Assembly: GCF_026262505.1 (NCBI RefSeq)
Contig: NC_067203.1
Location: 21,929,411 to 21,993,410 of the forward strand
Direction: 5' to 3'
Source: Trichomonas vaginalis G3
Taxonomy: Eukaryota > Parabasalia > Trichomonadida > Trichomonadidae
Length of the DNA: 64,000 bases
Shown here in pieces: positions 42,007 to 51,725 of the stretch. Below the pieces are notes generated by a model. That model was not told the DNA's origin. It saw nothing but the letters and a program-made list of their open reading frames with translations, and ran no database searches. Both the position numbers and the translations under genes were made by a program. Within the stretch, counting starts at the first letter, position 1. Each line of letters opens with the position of its first letter.

Positions 42007-43233
42007 TTATTATTTCGCTTTTTTTTCTTTGTTATATTAAGTTTAAAAATTCGACATTTTAACTGTTTTTGGAAATAGTGACTGATAAAATTACATTAAA
42101 ATCTGAAATGAAATTTATTTGATAAAGAACTTGATTCAATTCCATACCTAGAAGTACTTCAACTTCATAGACCTGAAATTTATATATAAAGTGATTAATT
42201 GCTATATTCCATATCTGTGATTGATTGAAAAATTAGGTAAATATGTATTTCCATACCTTCACAGATTCTGGAATATAAATTATTGATTGGACCCTATTTG
42301 TCACTTATGAGGAAGACTCAATTAAATTCACACGATGGTTCATCATGGATTCAAAAATAAGGACAGAAAGTTTTGATATTGATCGAATGAGAAGTAAATA
42401 GGAATAGAAAGGTAGTGGATTATGAATTAACCAACATCTTTATTTGATTTTGATTTTTTTTCTTGAGACTCCGAATACCTTCTTCAAATTAGTTCAGAAT
42501 CGGTTATGTTACTAAACTGTAGATGAAGTTTAATTCAAACAATCATCATAACAGCACTCGATTATTACCGAATTTTTTTCTTTGAAAATTTAGCATTCGG
42601 AATTTGCTATATTGATAAAATCAATTGATAAACATGTAAGAAATATTTATGTTAAGGATGTCAATTTGGAAGAAAAGTGAGAAAATTCCTAAAATGCTAA
42701 AAATGAATTTTCCAAACGTATTTTTTTATCTCATTTTTTTGATTTTGAAAAAAATTTGGAGAGAAGAACTCTTCGTTTTTGAATTTTATCACGATGGTTT
42801 TAAAGTATATTAGACACATGTATTGGTATTACTATTTTTGTATATTTTGAGAGAAAATCCCTAAAAAGTGAGAAAATCTAAGACGGTTTGAGAAAATATA
42901 TAAACTATTGAAAATTTGAATTAAACTTCTAATTTGGAAAAAAAATTTGGAAAGAAGAAAATTCAAAAATCGAGATTTAGACTCAGCACCAAATGGAGAA
43001 CAAAATGTTTCTTCATATGAAGGAAAAAATTTTCTTGTGAAGAAATAGAGTTTTTAAAATTTTATTGTATGTAATGAAATAAACAAATATTAAAATTATT
43101 TTTTGATAACAAGAAAATTCCCAATAGATATACTTTATTCGCATCGAAATTGGCGCGTTTCTTTACAAAAGAGCTATTTTTTCGTGATAAATAATATCTA
43201 CATCCCCTAAAAAATCGATTTCTGCAGTCAGAA
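42007..43233. other. Intergenic
   Basis: AT-rich, no gene seen. Several GAGAAAAT-type short repeats near 42,670-42,900 are low-complexity. It precedes the open frame that meets the second Polinton. Confidence 0.4.
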
Positions 43234-43791
43234 TTGAAAAATACCGATCAGACGTGGAGATATCGTCATTTCTTTTACTCCCTTTTTACTTTTCTTTCTC
43301 TCCTCTCTTTTCGGCCACTTTTTGAATACCTTGATCGTTCATTTACTTTGATTAATGACAAAAAGACCACTTGGGAAATACTCCATAAGAAATATAAGAA
43401 ACTTACCTTGGCGGACTCTCGAGAGCCACCACCTGAAGGTTTTGTTAACTGTTACGATGAATCAAATCATGCATATTTACAGTGTAATAATTTTAAAAAT
43501 GACATCCAGTGCGATTTCTATATCGCAAAATATCATCTTCAGAAAGTGCCTACAGTAGATCCTGAAGCATATCCACTCAAACATCAGCACTATTTTGGCC
43601 AACCTACACTTTACGATGTAACAAGGCGTACAGATGTCCAAAACCAGAATCAAGATGACCATCAAGATCAAACACAACAAAATCAAGGCCAGCAAGGTCA
43701 AAATCCCCAGATTGATCCGGATGTCAAAGCATATTTTGAAGATTTAAAAGATTGTGATAAAAGTATAAAAGATTTAAATATAGGGAGTTAG
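43234..43791 (+). pseudogene. Host open frame without ATG, ends in Polinton P2 terminus
   Basis: 185 codons with no methionine codon after the nominal TTG start, so no start can be supported. It has a hydrophobic stretch ('FFYSLFTFLSLLSF'), 'NCYDESNHAYLQCNNF' and a Gln/Asn/Asp-rich tail. The stop codon lies in the first bases of the Polinton. It is probably the remainder of a host gene that the Polinton has split: its 3' part may lie beyond the element's far end. Family not recognised. Confidence 0.45.
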
Positions 43792-43794
43792 TAT

Positions 43795-43843
43795 ACAAGT
43801 CTTGGGTATGGTGGCACTGCGTTCCACCTTACCCAGTACTTGT
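43795..43843. repeat. Terminal hairpin at P2 left end
   Basis: ACAAGT-CT-TGGGTA-T-GGTGG (43795-43814) pairs with 43824-43843 (CCACC ... TACTTGT), 20-bp arms with three mismatches and a 9-nt loop. It lies nine bases inside the terminus, so it could be a replication-start or integrase-binding structure. Confidence 0.7.
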
Positions 43844-43978
43844 GAATTTGACACTTTACAAAACCGTTAACGTATATTTTACAACATGAACGCAAAAACT
43901 AACTTAACCTTAAATATTTACAAAGCCGCCAACAATTTCACCTCATTATCGTTCTCACTAACAACTTCACTAATGTTC

Positions 43979-44263
43979 TCATAAATTTTCCTCAATATCT
44001 TCATCATCAGTGTTAACCCTATTGTAGTCATACTTGAAGCCATAAACTTTCTCTAACTTCTTAACGTACAATTTACATAACTTACCTTCGTCATCGTATG
44101 GTTTAATGATATAACTATTTCTATCTTTATAAACAGTCAATGAAAAGTCAACTGGTCTCGGATGTATTTGAAAGAACATGTTATGCTCAGGAAGGAAGAA
44201 TAAATGTTTAAATATATGTTTGTTATATGTTTTGATTTGTATGAGTTGCTTTTGTTCTGTCAT
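43979..44263 (-). CDS. P2 hypothetical small protein
   Basis: 94 residues from the ATG at 44263; the nominal start three codons earlier is TTG. 'KHLFFLPEHNMFFQIHPRPV' then 'YIIKPYDDEGKLCKLYV' and an acidic tail. Upstream is a T-rich start context, and the 14-bp palindrome at 44361 lies about 100 bp before the start. Function unknown. Confidence 0.5.
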   Translation of the reverse strand: MTEQKQLIQIKTYNKHIFKHLFFLPEHNMFFQIHPRPVDFSLTVYKDRNSYIIKPYDDEGKLCKLYVKKLEKVYGFKYDYNRVNTDDEDIEENL

Positions 44264-44360
44264 TACATCCAAATAATTTTAAAAAATAAAATAAAAAATA
44301 AATGATATCACCACCCTCACACGTATGAAAACATAGCACAAAAATAAATTTAGGTGAAGT

Positions 44361-44374
44361 GGTGAGATCTCACC
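44361..44374. promoter_or_regulatory. P2 palindrome copy 1, GGTGAGATCTCACC
   Basis: Perfect 14-bp palindrome inside a longer shared block: TTTAGGTGAAG before it and TTTTTTCACC-type repeats after it. About 100 bp before the start at 44263. The same block recurs three more times in P2. Confidence 0.8.
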
Positions 44375-44407
44375 TCTTTTTTCACCTGTTTTTTCACCCT
44401 GTTGAAT

Positions 44408-44935
44408 TCATTGCTTTATAACTCTCTTCCTTGGTTTCTTTTTAGTTGCTTTCTTCACGTCTGTCTCCAGCTTGACTGTCTTTCTTCTTCGTCCATAATG
44501 ATACCAATTACTTCCACCAGTCAATGGGTCAAATGGTCTTTCGTAAGGGTTTCCATACATTCCATAGGGACCATACGGAAGAACTACTGGTGGAGAAGAA
44601 ACATTTTCTTTAGTTCCATCAAATCTATTTAAATGCATTGTTTCACCTTTCATCTGGTCATTAAAGTCTTTTGCGTGTTTTGCAAACTCATCGTCCTTTC
44701 CTAAAGCATTTTCTGACTCAGTCGCAACCAAATTGGATGCTTTATTTATGAGCCCTATTTTATTTAATCTTAACTTCTTTGCAACCCAGCCTCCAATCTT
44801 CCCTTTATTTGCATCTAATGTCTTCGAAACCCTTCCTCCACTCATTTTATTTACTGCGTCATAAGCTCCAAGTGCTTTTGCTCCAAATGCTAATGCTTTT
44901 GTTCCCATTGCGCCTAAAGCTGCCCAAGCTACCAT
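44408..44935 (-). CDS. P2 putative minor virion protein
   Basis: 175 residues. The N-terminus is Ala/Gly-rich and hydrophobic-helical ('MVAWAALGAMGTKALAFGAK'). The middle is basic. The C-terminus is 'RRRKTVKLETDVKKATKKKP', strongly cationic. The combination resembles adenovirus core/pVI-type proteins: a membrane-active helix plus a DNA-binding tail. Tyr/Pro-rich section 'PYGPYGMYGNPYERPF' near 120-135. Role in virion core or entry is inference. Confidence 0.45.
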   Translation of the reverse strand: MVAWAALGAMGTKALAFGAKALGAYDAVNKMSGGRVSKTLDANKGKIGGWVAKKLRLNKIGLINKASNLVATESENALGKDDEFAKHAKDFNDQMKGETMHLNRFDGTKENVSSPPVVLPYGPYGMYGNPYERPFDPLTGGSNWYHYGRRRKTVKLETDVKKATKKKPRKRVIKQ

Positions 44936-45024
44936 TTACACCATATTAAAATCATCTCTCTTCAATATTATCTCATAAAAGTTCTCGTTACTGGAGAAAG
45001 TCAATGAAACATAAGCGTTCTCAC

Positions 45025-45050
45025 GGGCTTCGCCCTCACCGCTTTGCGGT
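45025..45050. repeat. GC-rich paired mini-hairpin (P2, copy 1)
   Basis: On the reverse strand: ACCGC-aaa-GCGGT, three bases, then GGGC-gaa-GCCC. Non-coding here, between two minus-strand genes. See the finding on the family. Confidence 0.8.
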
Positions 45051-45159
45051 CTATCTAACTTATTTCTTATATCATCTATACGCTTCAAAATGTCTGAACA
45101 ATTGCTAACATCTTCTACAACAGTTATTCATCATGAATGACCTTTAAGAACAAGCTCAT

Positions 45160-46041
45160 TTAATATGCAATTAAAATCATCTCAATAATGAGTCCATCCT
45201 TTCCATCTTTAGGTAGCACAACATCTTTCATTGAAGAAGGTTCGACAAGTCTTATGTTAAACTTACTGACAAAGTTTGTTATACTATAATGCTTCGGTGG
45301 CGAATACATGTAGTTTGAAAGACATAATATAGATTCTTCAGCAAATTCACTTATACTGGATTTTATAACAATGTTCTCACGAGACCAAATACCACCAATT
45401 GACAATCTTGTAAGCAATCCTGCTGAACCTTCTACTGTAAACGTCGATGGTAACATTCCACGAAGGTCATCTATTGACATCTTTGAGTCACTGTATTTAA
45501 ATATTTTCTTAAAGCAATCGTCATTATCTAACCATGCAATAGCTTTGAAGTTTTCATTCGAATATACATCTGCTTCATTAAATGTAAAACCTGACTTCTT
45601 TGCAGAGACGACTTTAAAATCTATTGAGTTTATTTCAAAATTATATGCTATGGTAACTTCTGAAGGTAATGGATGTCCTTCCGCAGTCAGTTGTTCTCTC
45701 ACTACCGTTTGAAGCTTTGTATTAAAAACTTTCATGTCATCTCCTGTATCTAAGTTCACATACACAGCAACAGGGAAACTATCTTGCTTCTTTGTTTCAT
45801 CATTATATCTCAAAACATTAAAGTTCTTCAATAATATTGTCCTTCCTGCTGGAATACTTCTAACTTGTCTGATTTCAATAGCTTTCTCACCTCCTACATA
45901 CTCTACCCAGTGTCTTGGATATTCATAAGTATACTGACTTTCTTGAATTTTGGTTGGTTTCATCATAACGTGTTCATAGTATATCTTTATACTCTTGTCA
46001 GTTAGACTCGGTGCTATGTTCTGAATATTTCTGACTTGCAT
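45160..46041 (-). CDS. P2 structural protein candidate next to packaging ATPase
   Basis: 293 residues from the ATG at 46041. The longer frame would overlap the divergent ATPase gene, so the shorter start is preferred (17 bp from the ATPase ATG). Strand-rich, with 'IPAGRTILLKNFNVLRYND', 'TIAYNFEINSIDFKVVSAKK' and 'GDDMKVFNTKLQTVV'. No enzyme motif. The head-to-head arrangement with the ATPase suggests shared control and a virion role, perhaps a minor capsid. Confidence 0.5.
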   Translation of the reverse strand: MQVRNIQNIAPSLTDKSIKIYYEHVMMKPTKIQESQYTYEYPRHWVEYVGGEKAIEIRQVRSIPAGRTILLKNFNVLRYNDETKKQDSFPVAVYVNLDTGDDMKVFNTKLQTVVREQLTAEGHPLPSEVTIAYNFEINSIDFKVVSAKKSGFTFNEADVYSNENFKAIAWLDNDDCFKKIFKYSDSKMSIDDLRGMLPSTFTVEGSAGLLTRLSIGGIWSRENIVIKSSISEFAEESILCLSNYMYSPPKHYSITNFVSKFNIRLVEPSSMKDVVLPKDGKDGLIIEMILIAY

Positions 46042-46057
46042 TTTTAATGGAGATAAA

Positions 46058-46945
46058 ATGAAGCATTTAATACATGACGTAGATGAAGACATGAATGAAA
46101 CTACAGACAAACTTAACTCTTCTCTCATTCTTCCTTTCAGTAAGGACTATGAGTTCTGTTCAAATGGTGTTTATTTCTATTGTGGAAAGATGGGTTCAGG
46201 TAAGACATTTAACCTCATTCGTCATATACTCATAACAGAACGTTTAGGAAATGACTCATATTATGACCAAATCATTATATCAGCAACTTCAGACTCTATG
46301 GACTCAACAGCGAAAACATTCATGAGTAAAGTTCAAGCATCTGTCGTTAAAGTTCCAGATAGCGAACTCATTGAATTTCTTCAACGTTACATTCGACGTA
46401 AGAGAAAATATTATGCCATCGTTGAATTTATACAGTCAGGAATGCAAAAGACTTCAGAAGAGATGGAAAGAATTATTGACAAACACCACTTACGTCAGTA
46501 CTCAGGAGTTTACGATATGAAACGACTGACAAACTACATTCTATCAAAACTTTCAAAATACCCCTTCAAAAAGTATCCTTCAAACACTCTGCTCGTTTGT
46601 GACGACTTCGCCGGAAAAGGTTTAGTTTCAAAACCAGACTCACCATTAGCGAACATCATAACTAAAGTCAGACATTATCACTTAACTGTAGCAATACTTA
46701 TGCAAACATGGAGGTTTTTAGCTTTAAACATAAAACGTCTCATAACTGACTTCGTTATCTTTCAAGGTTTCTCACGTTATGATATTGAACTCATTTGGAA
46801 ACAGTCAGGTATAACATTACCTTTTGAAGAAATTTGGGAAGCATATAAGTCTCTCATCTCTCCTCGTTCATACCTTGAGATTCATATCATGACTAATACC
46901 ATTAAAGTCAAAAATATTCCATGGGAACGACCAACATTGTTTTAA
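46058..46945 (+). CDS. P2 genome-packaging ATPase (FtsK/HerA, A32-like)
   Basis: 295 residues. Walker A 'GKMGSGKT' at residues 43-50, Walker B 'NTLLVCDDF' near 177-184, and downstream 'MQTWRFLALNIKRLITDFVI' and 'FQGFSRYDIELIWKQ', which include the expected polar sensor strand. The protein translocates element DNA into capsids. The frame is complete. The fossil counterpart in P1 (26163-26991) shares the GFSR motif. Confidence 0.9.
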   Translation: MKHLIHDVDEDMNETTDKLNSSLILPFSKDYEFCSNGVYFYCGKMGSGKTFNLIRHILITERLGNDSYYDQIIISATSDSMDSTAKTFMSKVQASVVKVPDSELIEFLQRYIRRKRKYYAIVEFIQSGMQKTSEEMERIIDKHHLRQYSGVYDMKRLTNYILSKLSKYPFKKYPSNTLLVCDDFAGKGLVSKPDSPLANIITKVRHYHLTVAILMQTWRFLALNIKRLITDFVIFQGFSRYDIELIWKQSGITLPFEEIWEAYKSLISPRSYLEIHIMTNTIKVKNIPWERPTLF

Positions 46946-47202
46946 AGTTTAACCTTCAATTGACTGATGGTAAACAAATTCCATGCATCTCTGTCGCCAT
47001 TTCTGTTAATATTTTTGCTGTCATTCATATCATCCACTTCCCCATCCGTTAGCTTTTGAGGATATGCGTTAGAATAGCTGTTCTTAAATGAAGGCTTTTC
47101 ACCTTTGAGAGCATAAACTCTATAACTTTCTGCATACTTTATGTTTGAACCTCCTGAGCCATCATTGACATAAATTTTTATAGGTTTCCACCCTTTGTTC
47201 AT
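46942..47202 (-). CDS. P2 hypothetical small protein
   Basis: 86 residues: 'PIKIYVNDGSGGSNIKYAES', 'YSNAYPQKLTDGEVDDMND'. Converges with the ATPase gene with a 4-bp overlap. Not recognised. May be a fragment of a larger virion protein. Confidence 0.4.
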   Translation of the reverse strand: MNKGWKPIKIYVNDGSGGSNIKYAESYRVYALKGEKPSFKNSYSNAYPQKLTDGEVDDMNDSKNINRNGDRDAWNLFTISQLKVKL

Positions 47203-47980
47203 ATTCCTGCTTCTTCCCTTTGCTCTTTGTTCAGTTCATAGTTCTACATCTTTATACACAGCTCCTGTCTCAGTGAATTCAACAATATTTTCATTCGTTA
47301 GCTTTACATTCAAACCCTTGTCGAGTATATTGTTCATTTCATACATATAAAAGGTTTTTTATTCTATATGAAATGAGAAGCAAATCCATCTTAGCTGGTG
47401 CTGTTAATGTTCCAATTGAACCAACATCAAATGTTGACTCACGAACGACAAACAATATTGTTATAAAGAAACTATAGTTCAGAGTGTTTGAAAGAAAAAG
47501 AACCAGAGCTGAAATCCGTGAATTTAAACACAGCTTCAAACGCTAACGCTACATCAGATTAAGTTAGAGTATCCACCACTGGACCAAATTCTTTCAAGAG
47601 AAGCCAACGACAACCCTTACATAAATGTTCAAACAAATCCTTCAGATAACGTAGACCATTACCTTCTTCAGTTATACCAAACAATTTTACTCAAAGACGA
47701 TAAGAAGCTTTGACAAATCTTATAAGTAAGAACCAAATAATTCTAACAAAGGAGACCTTGAAAATGTTATATCACGAATAACAGGAAAGCAATGTGTCAT
47801 TGACTATCTCGACCCTGAAATCGAATGCTGTGGTCAAACGCCAATATTCATGAAAATAGTAACATCCGCATCATTGAAACACACAGGAACTACAGGAGTT
47901 GAGTTTAAGTATAAATATTCGAACGAGTATACAAAACTATCTACTTACTATAAGCTTTGTTTGAAATATGTTTTAGTAAA
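47203..47980. pseudogene. P2 decayed region, remains of a small gene
   Basis: The plus strand near 47,372 starts 'MRSKSILAGAVNVPIEPTSN', which suits a short virion protein. The rest of the stretch codes only for scattered pieces. The region looks degraded with a few breaks. No other feature seen. Confidence 0.4.
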
Positions 47981-48220
47981 TTAAAGCAACTTATAGTATC
48001 TATCCAAAACTTCTTCAACAGTATCGAACTCATCTTCATAATGCAAACCTAATCTTATTGACTTGGTGCAGTTTTCACTAACACAATATTTTTCTGTTCT
48101 CTTGACTGACATAACTAACTCATTTGTTTCATCAAACAGCAACAACCAAAGTTCATGACCTAATACATAACATTCATACTTTATATTTTTAGCTCTGTAT
48201 TCTCTTGTAAGCTGTTGCAT
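47981..48220 (-). CDS. P2 hypothetical small protein
   Basis: 79 residues, 'KYECYVLGHELWLLLFDETN' and 'EDEFDTVEEVLDRYYKLL'. Compact alpha/beta appearance. It overlaps the end of the next gene upstream (48181) by 40 bp, so they are probably co-expressed. Unknown function. Confidence 0.45.
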   Translation of the reverse strand: MQQLTREYRAKNIKYECYVLGHELWLLLFDETNELVMSVKRTEKYCVSENCTKSIRLGLHYEDEFDTVEEVLDRYYKLL

Positions 48221-48807
48221 TTAATATTTTCTAAAAAGTCAACTTCAACAGTCATTCGCACTGGTGCCTTCAGTTCTACAGGCTCTCCTTGAAAGTCAAC
48301 AAGTCTGAATTGCATGTCTTTCAAATTATGAGGACTAATGCGAACCCATTTACCTAAATGAGTTGCTATGACAGGAACGTTTGGAATGAACATTGAATTG
48401 ACTGCATAACAGAAGGATTTATATTCTACTGAACCTTTACTATTAACTCCTGAAATACCTGTGACATTAGCTATTTTAGACTCAATGTATAAACAATTAC
48501 CATAACATACGTATGGAACAGATTTCATCTCAATCGTTTTGTCAACACTTTTCAAAGGAAATGTCATATGGTATGCACCCAAAAGAAGTTGTACTCTATG
48601 ACTCATTCTTGGTATCTTAAACTCCTTCACATAACTGAACTTCAAAACTCCTGCAATAAGTTTAACATTCATTAAGTTTTCTTCGTTATCCTTGTTTATT
48701 GTAGTATTTATGAGAGCATTTAACACTCCAGCTAATGTTTCCATCTTATATTCTACATTATTGTGAAATCTTATTTCGTGCTTCTTTCCATCTATTTCAA
48801 TCTCCAT
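48181..48807 (-). CDS. P2 penton-like minor capsid candidate
   Basis: 208 residues, strand-rich: 'MSHRVQLLLGAYHMTFPLKS', 'VPYVCYGNCLYIESKIANV', ending 'ISPHNLKDMQFRLVDFQGEP' then 'VELKAPVRMTVEVDFLENIK'. The 'QFRLVDFQGEPVEL' ending resembles the P1 candidate at 23363 and penton-type proteins. The fibre gene starts divergently 158 bp away, which suits a vertex protein. Inference. Confidence 0.5.
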   Translation of the reverse strand: MEIEIDGKKHEIRFHNNVEYKMETLAGVLNALINTTINKDNEENLMNVKLIAGVLKFSYVKEFKIPRMSHRVQLLLGAYHMTFPLKSVDKTIEMKSVPYVCYGNCLYIESKIANVTGISGVNSKGSVEYKSFCYAVNSMFIPNVPVIATHLGKWVRISPHNLKDMQFRLVDFQGEPVELKAPVRMTVEVDFLENIKCNSLQENTELKI

Positions 48808-48947
48808 GAAATCTGTTTCACGAATGAAGCAATAGTATTAAAGTCAACCATTCTGAATGCAAGCGCCTCATTCTGTAGACCTAAGTTTGTTTGTAGCTTT
48901 ACTGTCCCGTATTCGTTTGGGTCTGTACTTTGCAAATAGAACAACAT
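48792..48947 (-). CDS. P2 52-residue frame upstream of penton-like gene
   Basis: From the ATG at 48947: 'MLFYLQSTDPNEYGTVKLQT', 'NEALAFRMVDFNTIASFVKQ'. It overlaps the start of the next gene by 16 bp. The 'FRMVDFN' motif echoes 'FRLVDFQ' of that gene. Too short to classify. Confidence 0.4.
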   Translation of the reverse strand: MLFYLQSTDPNEYGTVKLQTNLGLQNEALAFRMVDFNTIASFVKQISWRLK

Positions 48948-48964
48948 TTTATTCTCATTAAAAT

Positions 48965-51657
48965 ATGAGTATAGCTGCATATGCGTATGAAGCTGACAGA
49001 GCTAAACGTTTATATTTTGGTCAATACTCTCTCACACTTACTGACAAATATATTGTGGGAAATACCGAGAAATACATAACATGGAAGGACTATGAAAAGT
49101 TTGACCCTATTTTAACTCCATGTACTATGCCATTCATTGTAAATGGTGAAGTTGTCATGAAGAACGACACAACAGTATATAAGTCTGTATATGAAGCGTT
49201 AGAATATATGTTGAATTATAATCCCGAAAGATTTGACCCAAGCACTACACCATGTGCAATGCCTTTTATTAAGGACGGTGAAATCGTAAGAGTTCCGGAT
49301 TCAACGGTTTACACAGCTGTTCAAAACAGTTTACAAAACATTTTAGCGAATATCTTTAATTCAGAAACTACAGAAATAAAATTACCATATATAACAGATG
49401 CTAAAGAAATTAAATCAAAAACGACAACATTATTTACGTCACTTAATGATTTAATGACTTATATCATTAATATTCCTGCACCAACTACAGCATTTGATCC
49501 AAACTCGACGGTTTGCAGTGTACCTTTCATAAATGACAGTTCATTAATTACTTTAAGGGATTCGACAGTAAATGAATCATTAAAGGCGTCATTAATGAAA
49601 ATCATTGATTTTAATTCATTCATGAATACATATAATTCATTCATTAATGTTTCATATGCTTCTAAAGAAGGTGAGCCAAAAACTATCGATAAAGCGGTGT
49701 ATGAAATAAAAGCATCAACGACGAAATTGAATTCGTTAACTTTTGACGGTGATAGTTTCGTTAATGACATAACATCGGGGAAAACAATTTTAACGAAAGA
49801 ATATTTAAAATCTCATGTTAGTGAGTTCGTTGAAATTGAAAAAGAAGGTGGAATTAAGTTCGATCCACTGAATTTCATTTTCAGCTTAGCGAATGCGGGT
49901 GTTAGTTTCGCTGAATGGACAACTATACAGAGTGAAATAAATGCAATATGGACGTTTTTGGGGTCAAAAGCGGGAATGGGTGAGCTTGTAAATGCTGCAA
50001 GAACATTAGGTGAAACAGGAAATTTTGTAGATGGTTTTAAAAGACTTGTTTCAAATGTTTTAACAAACACAAAGAAATTATTTAGATATACCGTACATAA
50101 CGGACGGATTTTCGAACAGATAGCAACAAACCCTCCGGTTATGGCTGCATTGATGATGGTTAGAGATATAAAACCACGTAACGACGGGAACGAAGAACAT
50201 GAACAACAGGATACTGGTCGGGTTATTCGAGACATTAAAAACGTGTATCCTGAAGTTATTGATTTATTTAGAGGTGTTAATGATTCAATTTCAAATCATT
50301 CTATAACCCTTGATGAAGAGAATAAATTAACAGATTATATATTCGTCATTATTGCAGAATTAATGAAGAGAATAAATGAAAAAGGAATTGGCGATATCAT
50401 TAATGTCAGCGATGTAATGAAAAAAATTTTGACTCATTATTTACAAAACCGAAAACAGAATATAGTCTTTATGACGTAATTACCGAATTAATGAAAAAGA
50501 TTAATGATAATAAGAGTTCTGGCGGAAGAGTTGAATTAGAAGTGAATGGGATAGAAGAGAAATTAGATAGTAAGGCAGATAAAAACCATGTTCATTATAT
50601 AAGTTCAGACGAACAGATTATAACGGACTACCATGGATATTTAACACGAAGTGATGAAGTGAAGACGGAAGATGTTAATGAAAGAAGATATAAATACATT
50701 CGTGCTAAAGGTTATGACATAAGCTGTACTGTACAGTATGACATGGGTAAAGCACCAGAAGCATTTAGTTATAACGATGAAATTTATGCCTCTACTTTCT
50801 CTGTTAACGGTGTATTAGTTGAACCAAGATTTACTTTGAGAGTTAAGTCAAAAATAACGTTTGAAGATGCTATTAAAAGTAAAGCTGACAAAGTTGAACT
50901 CGAAGCAATGAACAAAGTTTTGAAATCTCATAAACACAATATCTCCGATATAAATGAACTTCAAGCTACATTAAATAGTAAAGCTGACAAAGAACATACA
51001 CATAAATCCTTCACTACTGTTAGAGCAGACGACATAATATTGAACTATGATTTGGGTTCAAATGCACCTTTAGAGAATCCGAGTACAAGCGTAAAAGATA
51101 CTCTTAACAATTTAGATAAGAGTTGCAGGAATATCGAAGATCATGCCAGAAACTTTGAAGCATACGAACTACCAGCAATGTTAGATAAAAGCTGACAAAC
51201 AGAGCTTCAAACATTAAAGACTGAAATACTTCGAACATTATATCCTGTTGGTTCTATTTATACATCAATGAACTCAACAAATCCAGCAACAGTTCTGGGT
51301 TTTGGTACATGGCAGCAGATTGTAGACAAATTCTTATACTGTGCTAACTCTTCAAATCAAACAGGTGGTTCGAAGAAAATTAAAGAAGCAAACCTTCCAC
51401 CGCACACTCATACAGGAACTACAAACTTTTCTGGTGACCATAGTCACTCATTAAGAGACCATCCATTATACAACTCAGAATATTGTGCTGGCAATGACGT
51501 TTTATCTCCAGATTATAACCATTCGGCAAAAAAGACTTTTCGACCAACTGAACCAGGAGGAAATCATTCACACACTTTCACAACAAATCCAACAGGCTCG
51601 GGTGCAGATTATATGCCACCATTTGTGACTATATTCGCATGGTACCGCGTTCAATAA
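48965..51657 (+). pseudogene. P2 phage-type fibre protein, broken
   Basis: Order: a head ('SIAAYAYEADRAKRLYFGQY') like that of the P1 fibre; three tandem repeats of about 60 residues with the pattern FDPxxTxCxMPFIxxG(E/S)xxxxxDSTVY; a shaft with SKADKxH(V/T)H-type repeats typical of phage tail fibres; and a tip 'YPVGSIYTSMNSTNP', 'FGTWQQIVDKFLYCA', 'TGGSKKI', three HxH motifs and the ending 'DYMPPFVTIFAWYRVQ'. The tip is nearly identical to the P1 one. Likely role: trimeric attachment fibre. About two breaks in the locus. Confidence 0.8.
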
Positions 51658-51725
51658 ACACACTTGAGCCTTGACTCAAAGGATCTAGGCTTACCGCGTT
51701 CAATGAAATCTTTAACTTTACATAA

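Noticed and set aside
48965-51657. Bacteriophage contamination to explain the fibre
   Set aside because: The gene lies inside an element with Polinton pPolB, integrase and capsid; AT-rich codon use and start contexts match the rest of the element.
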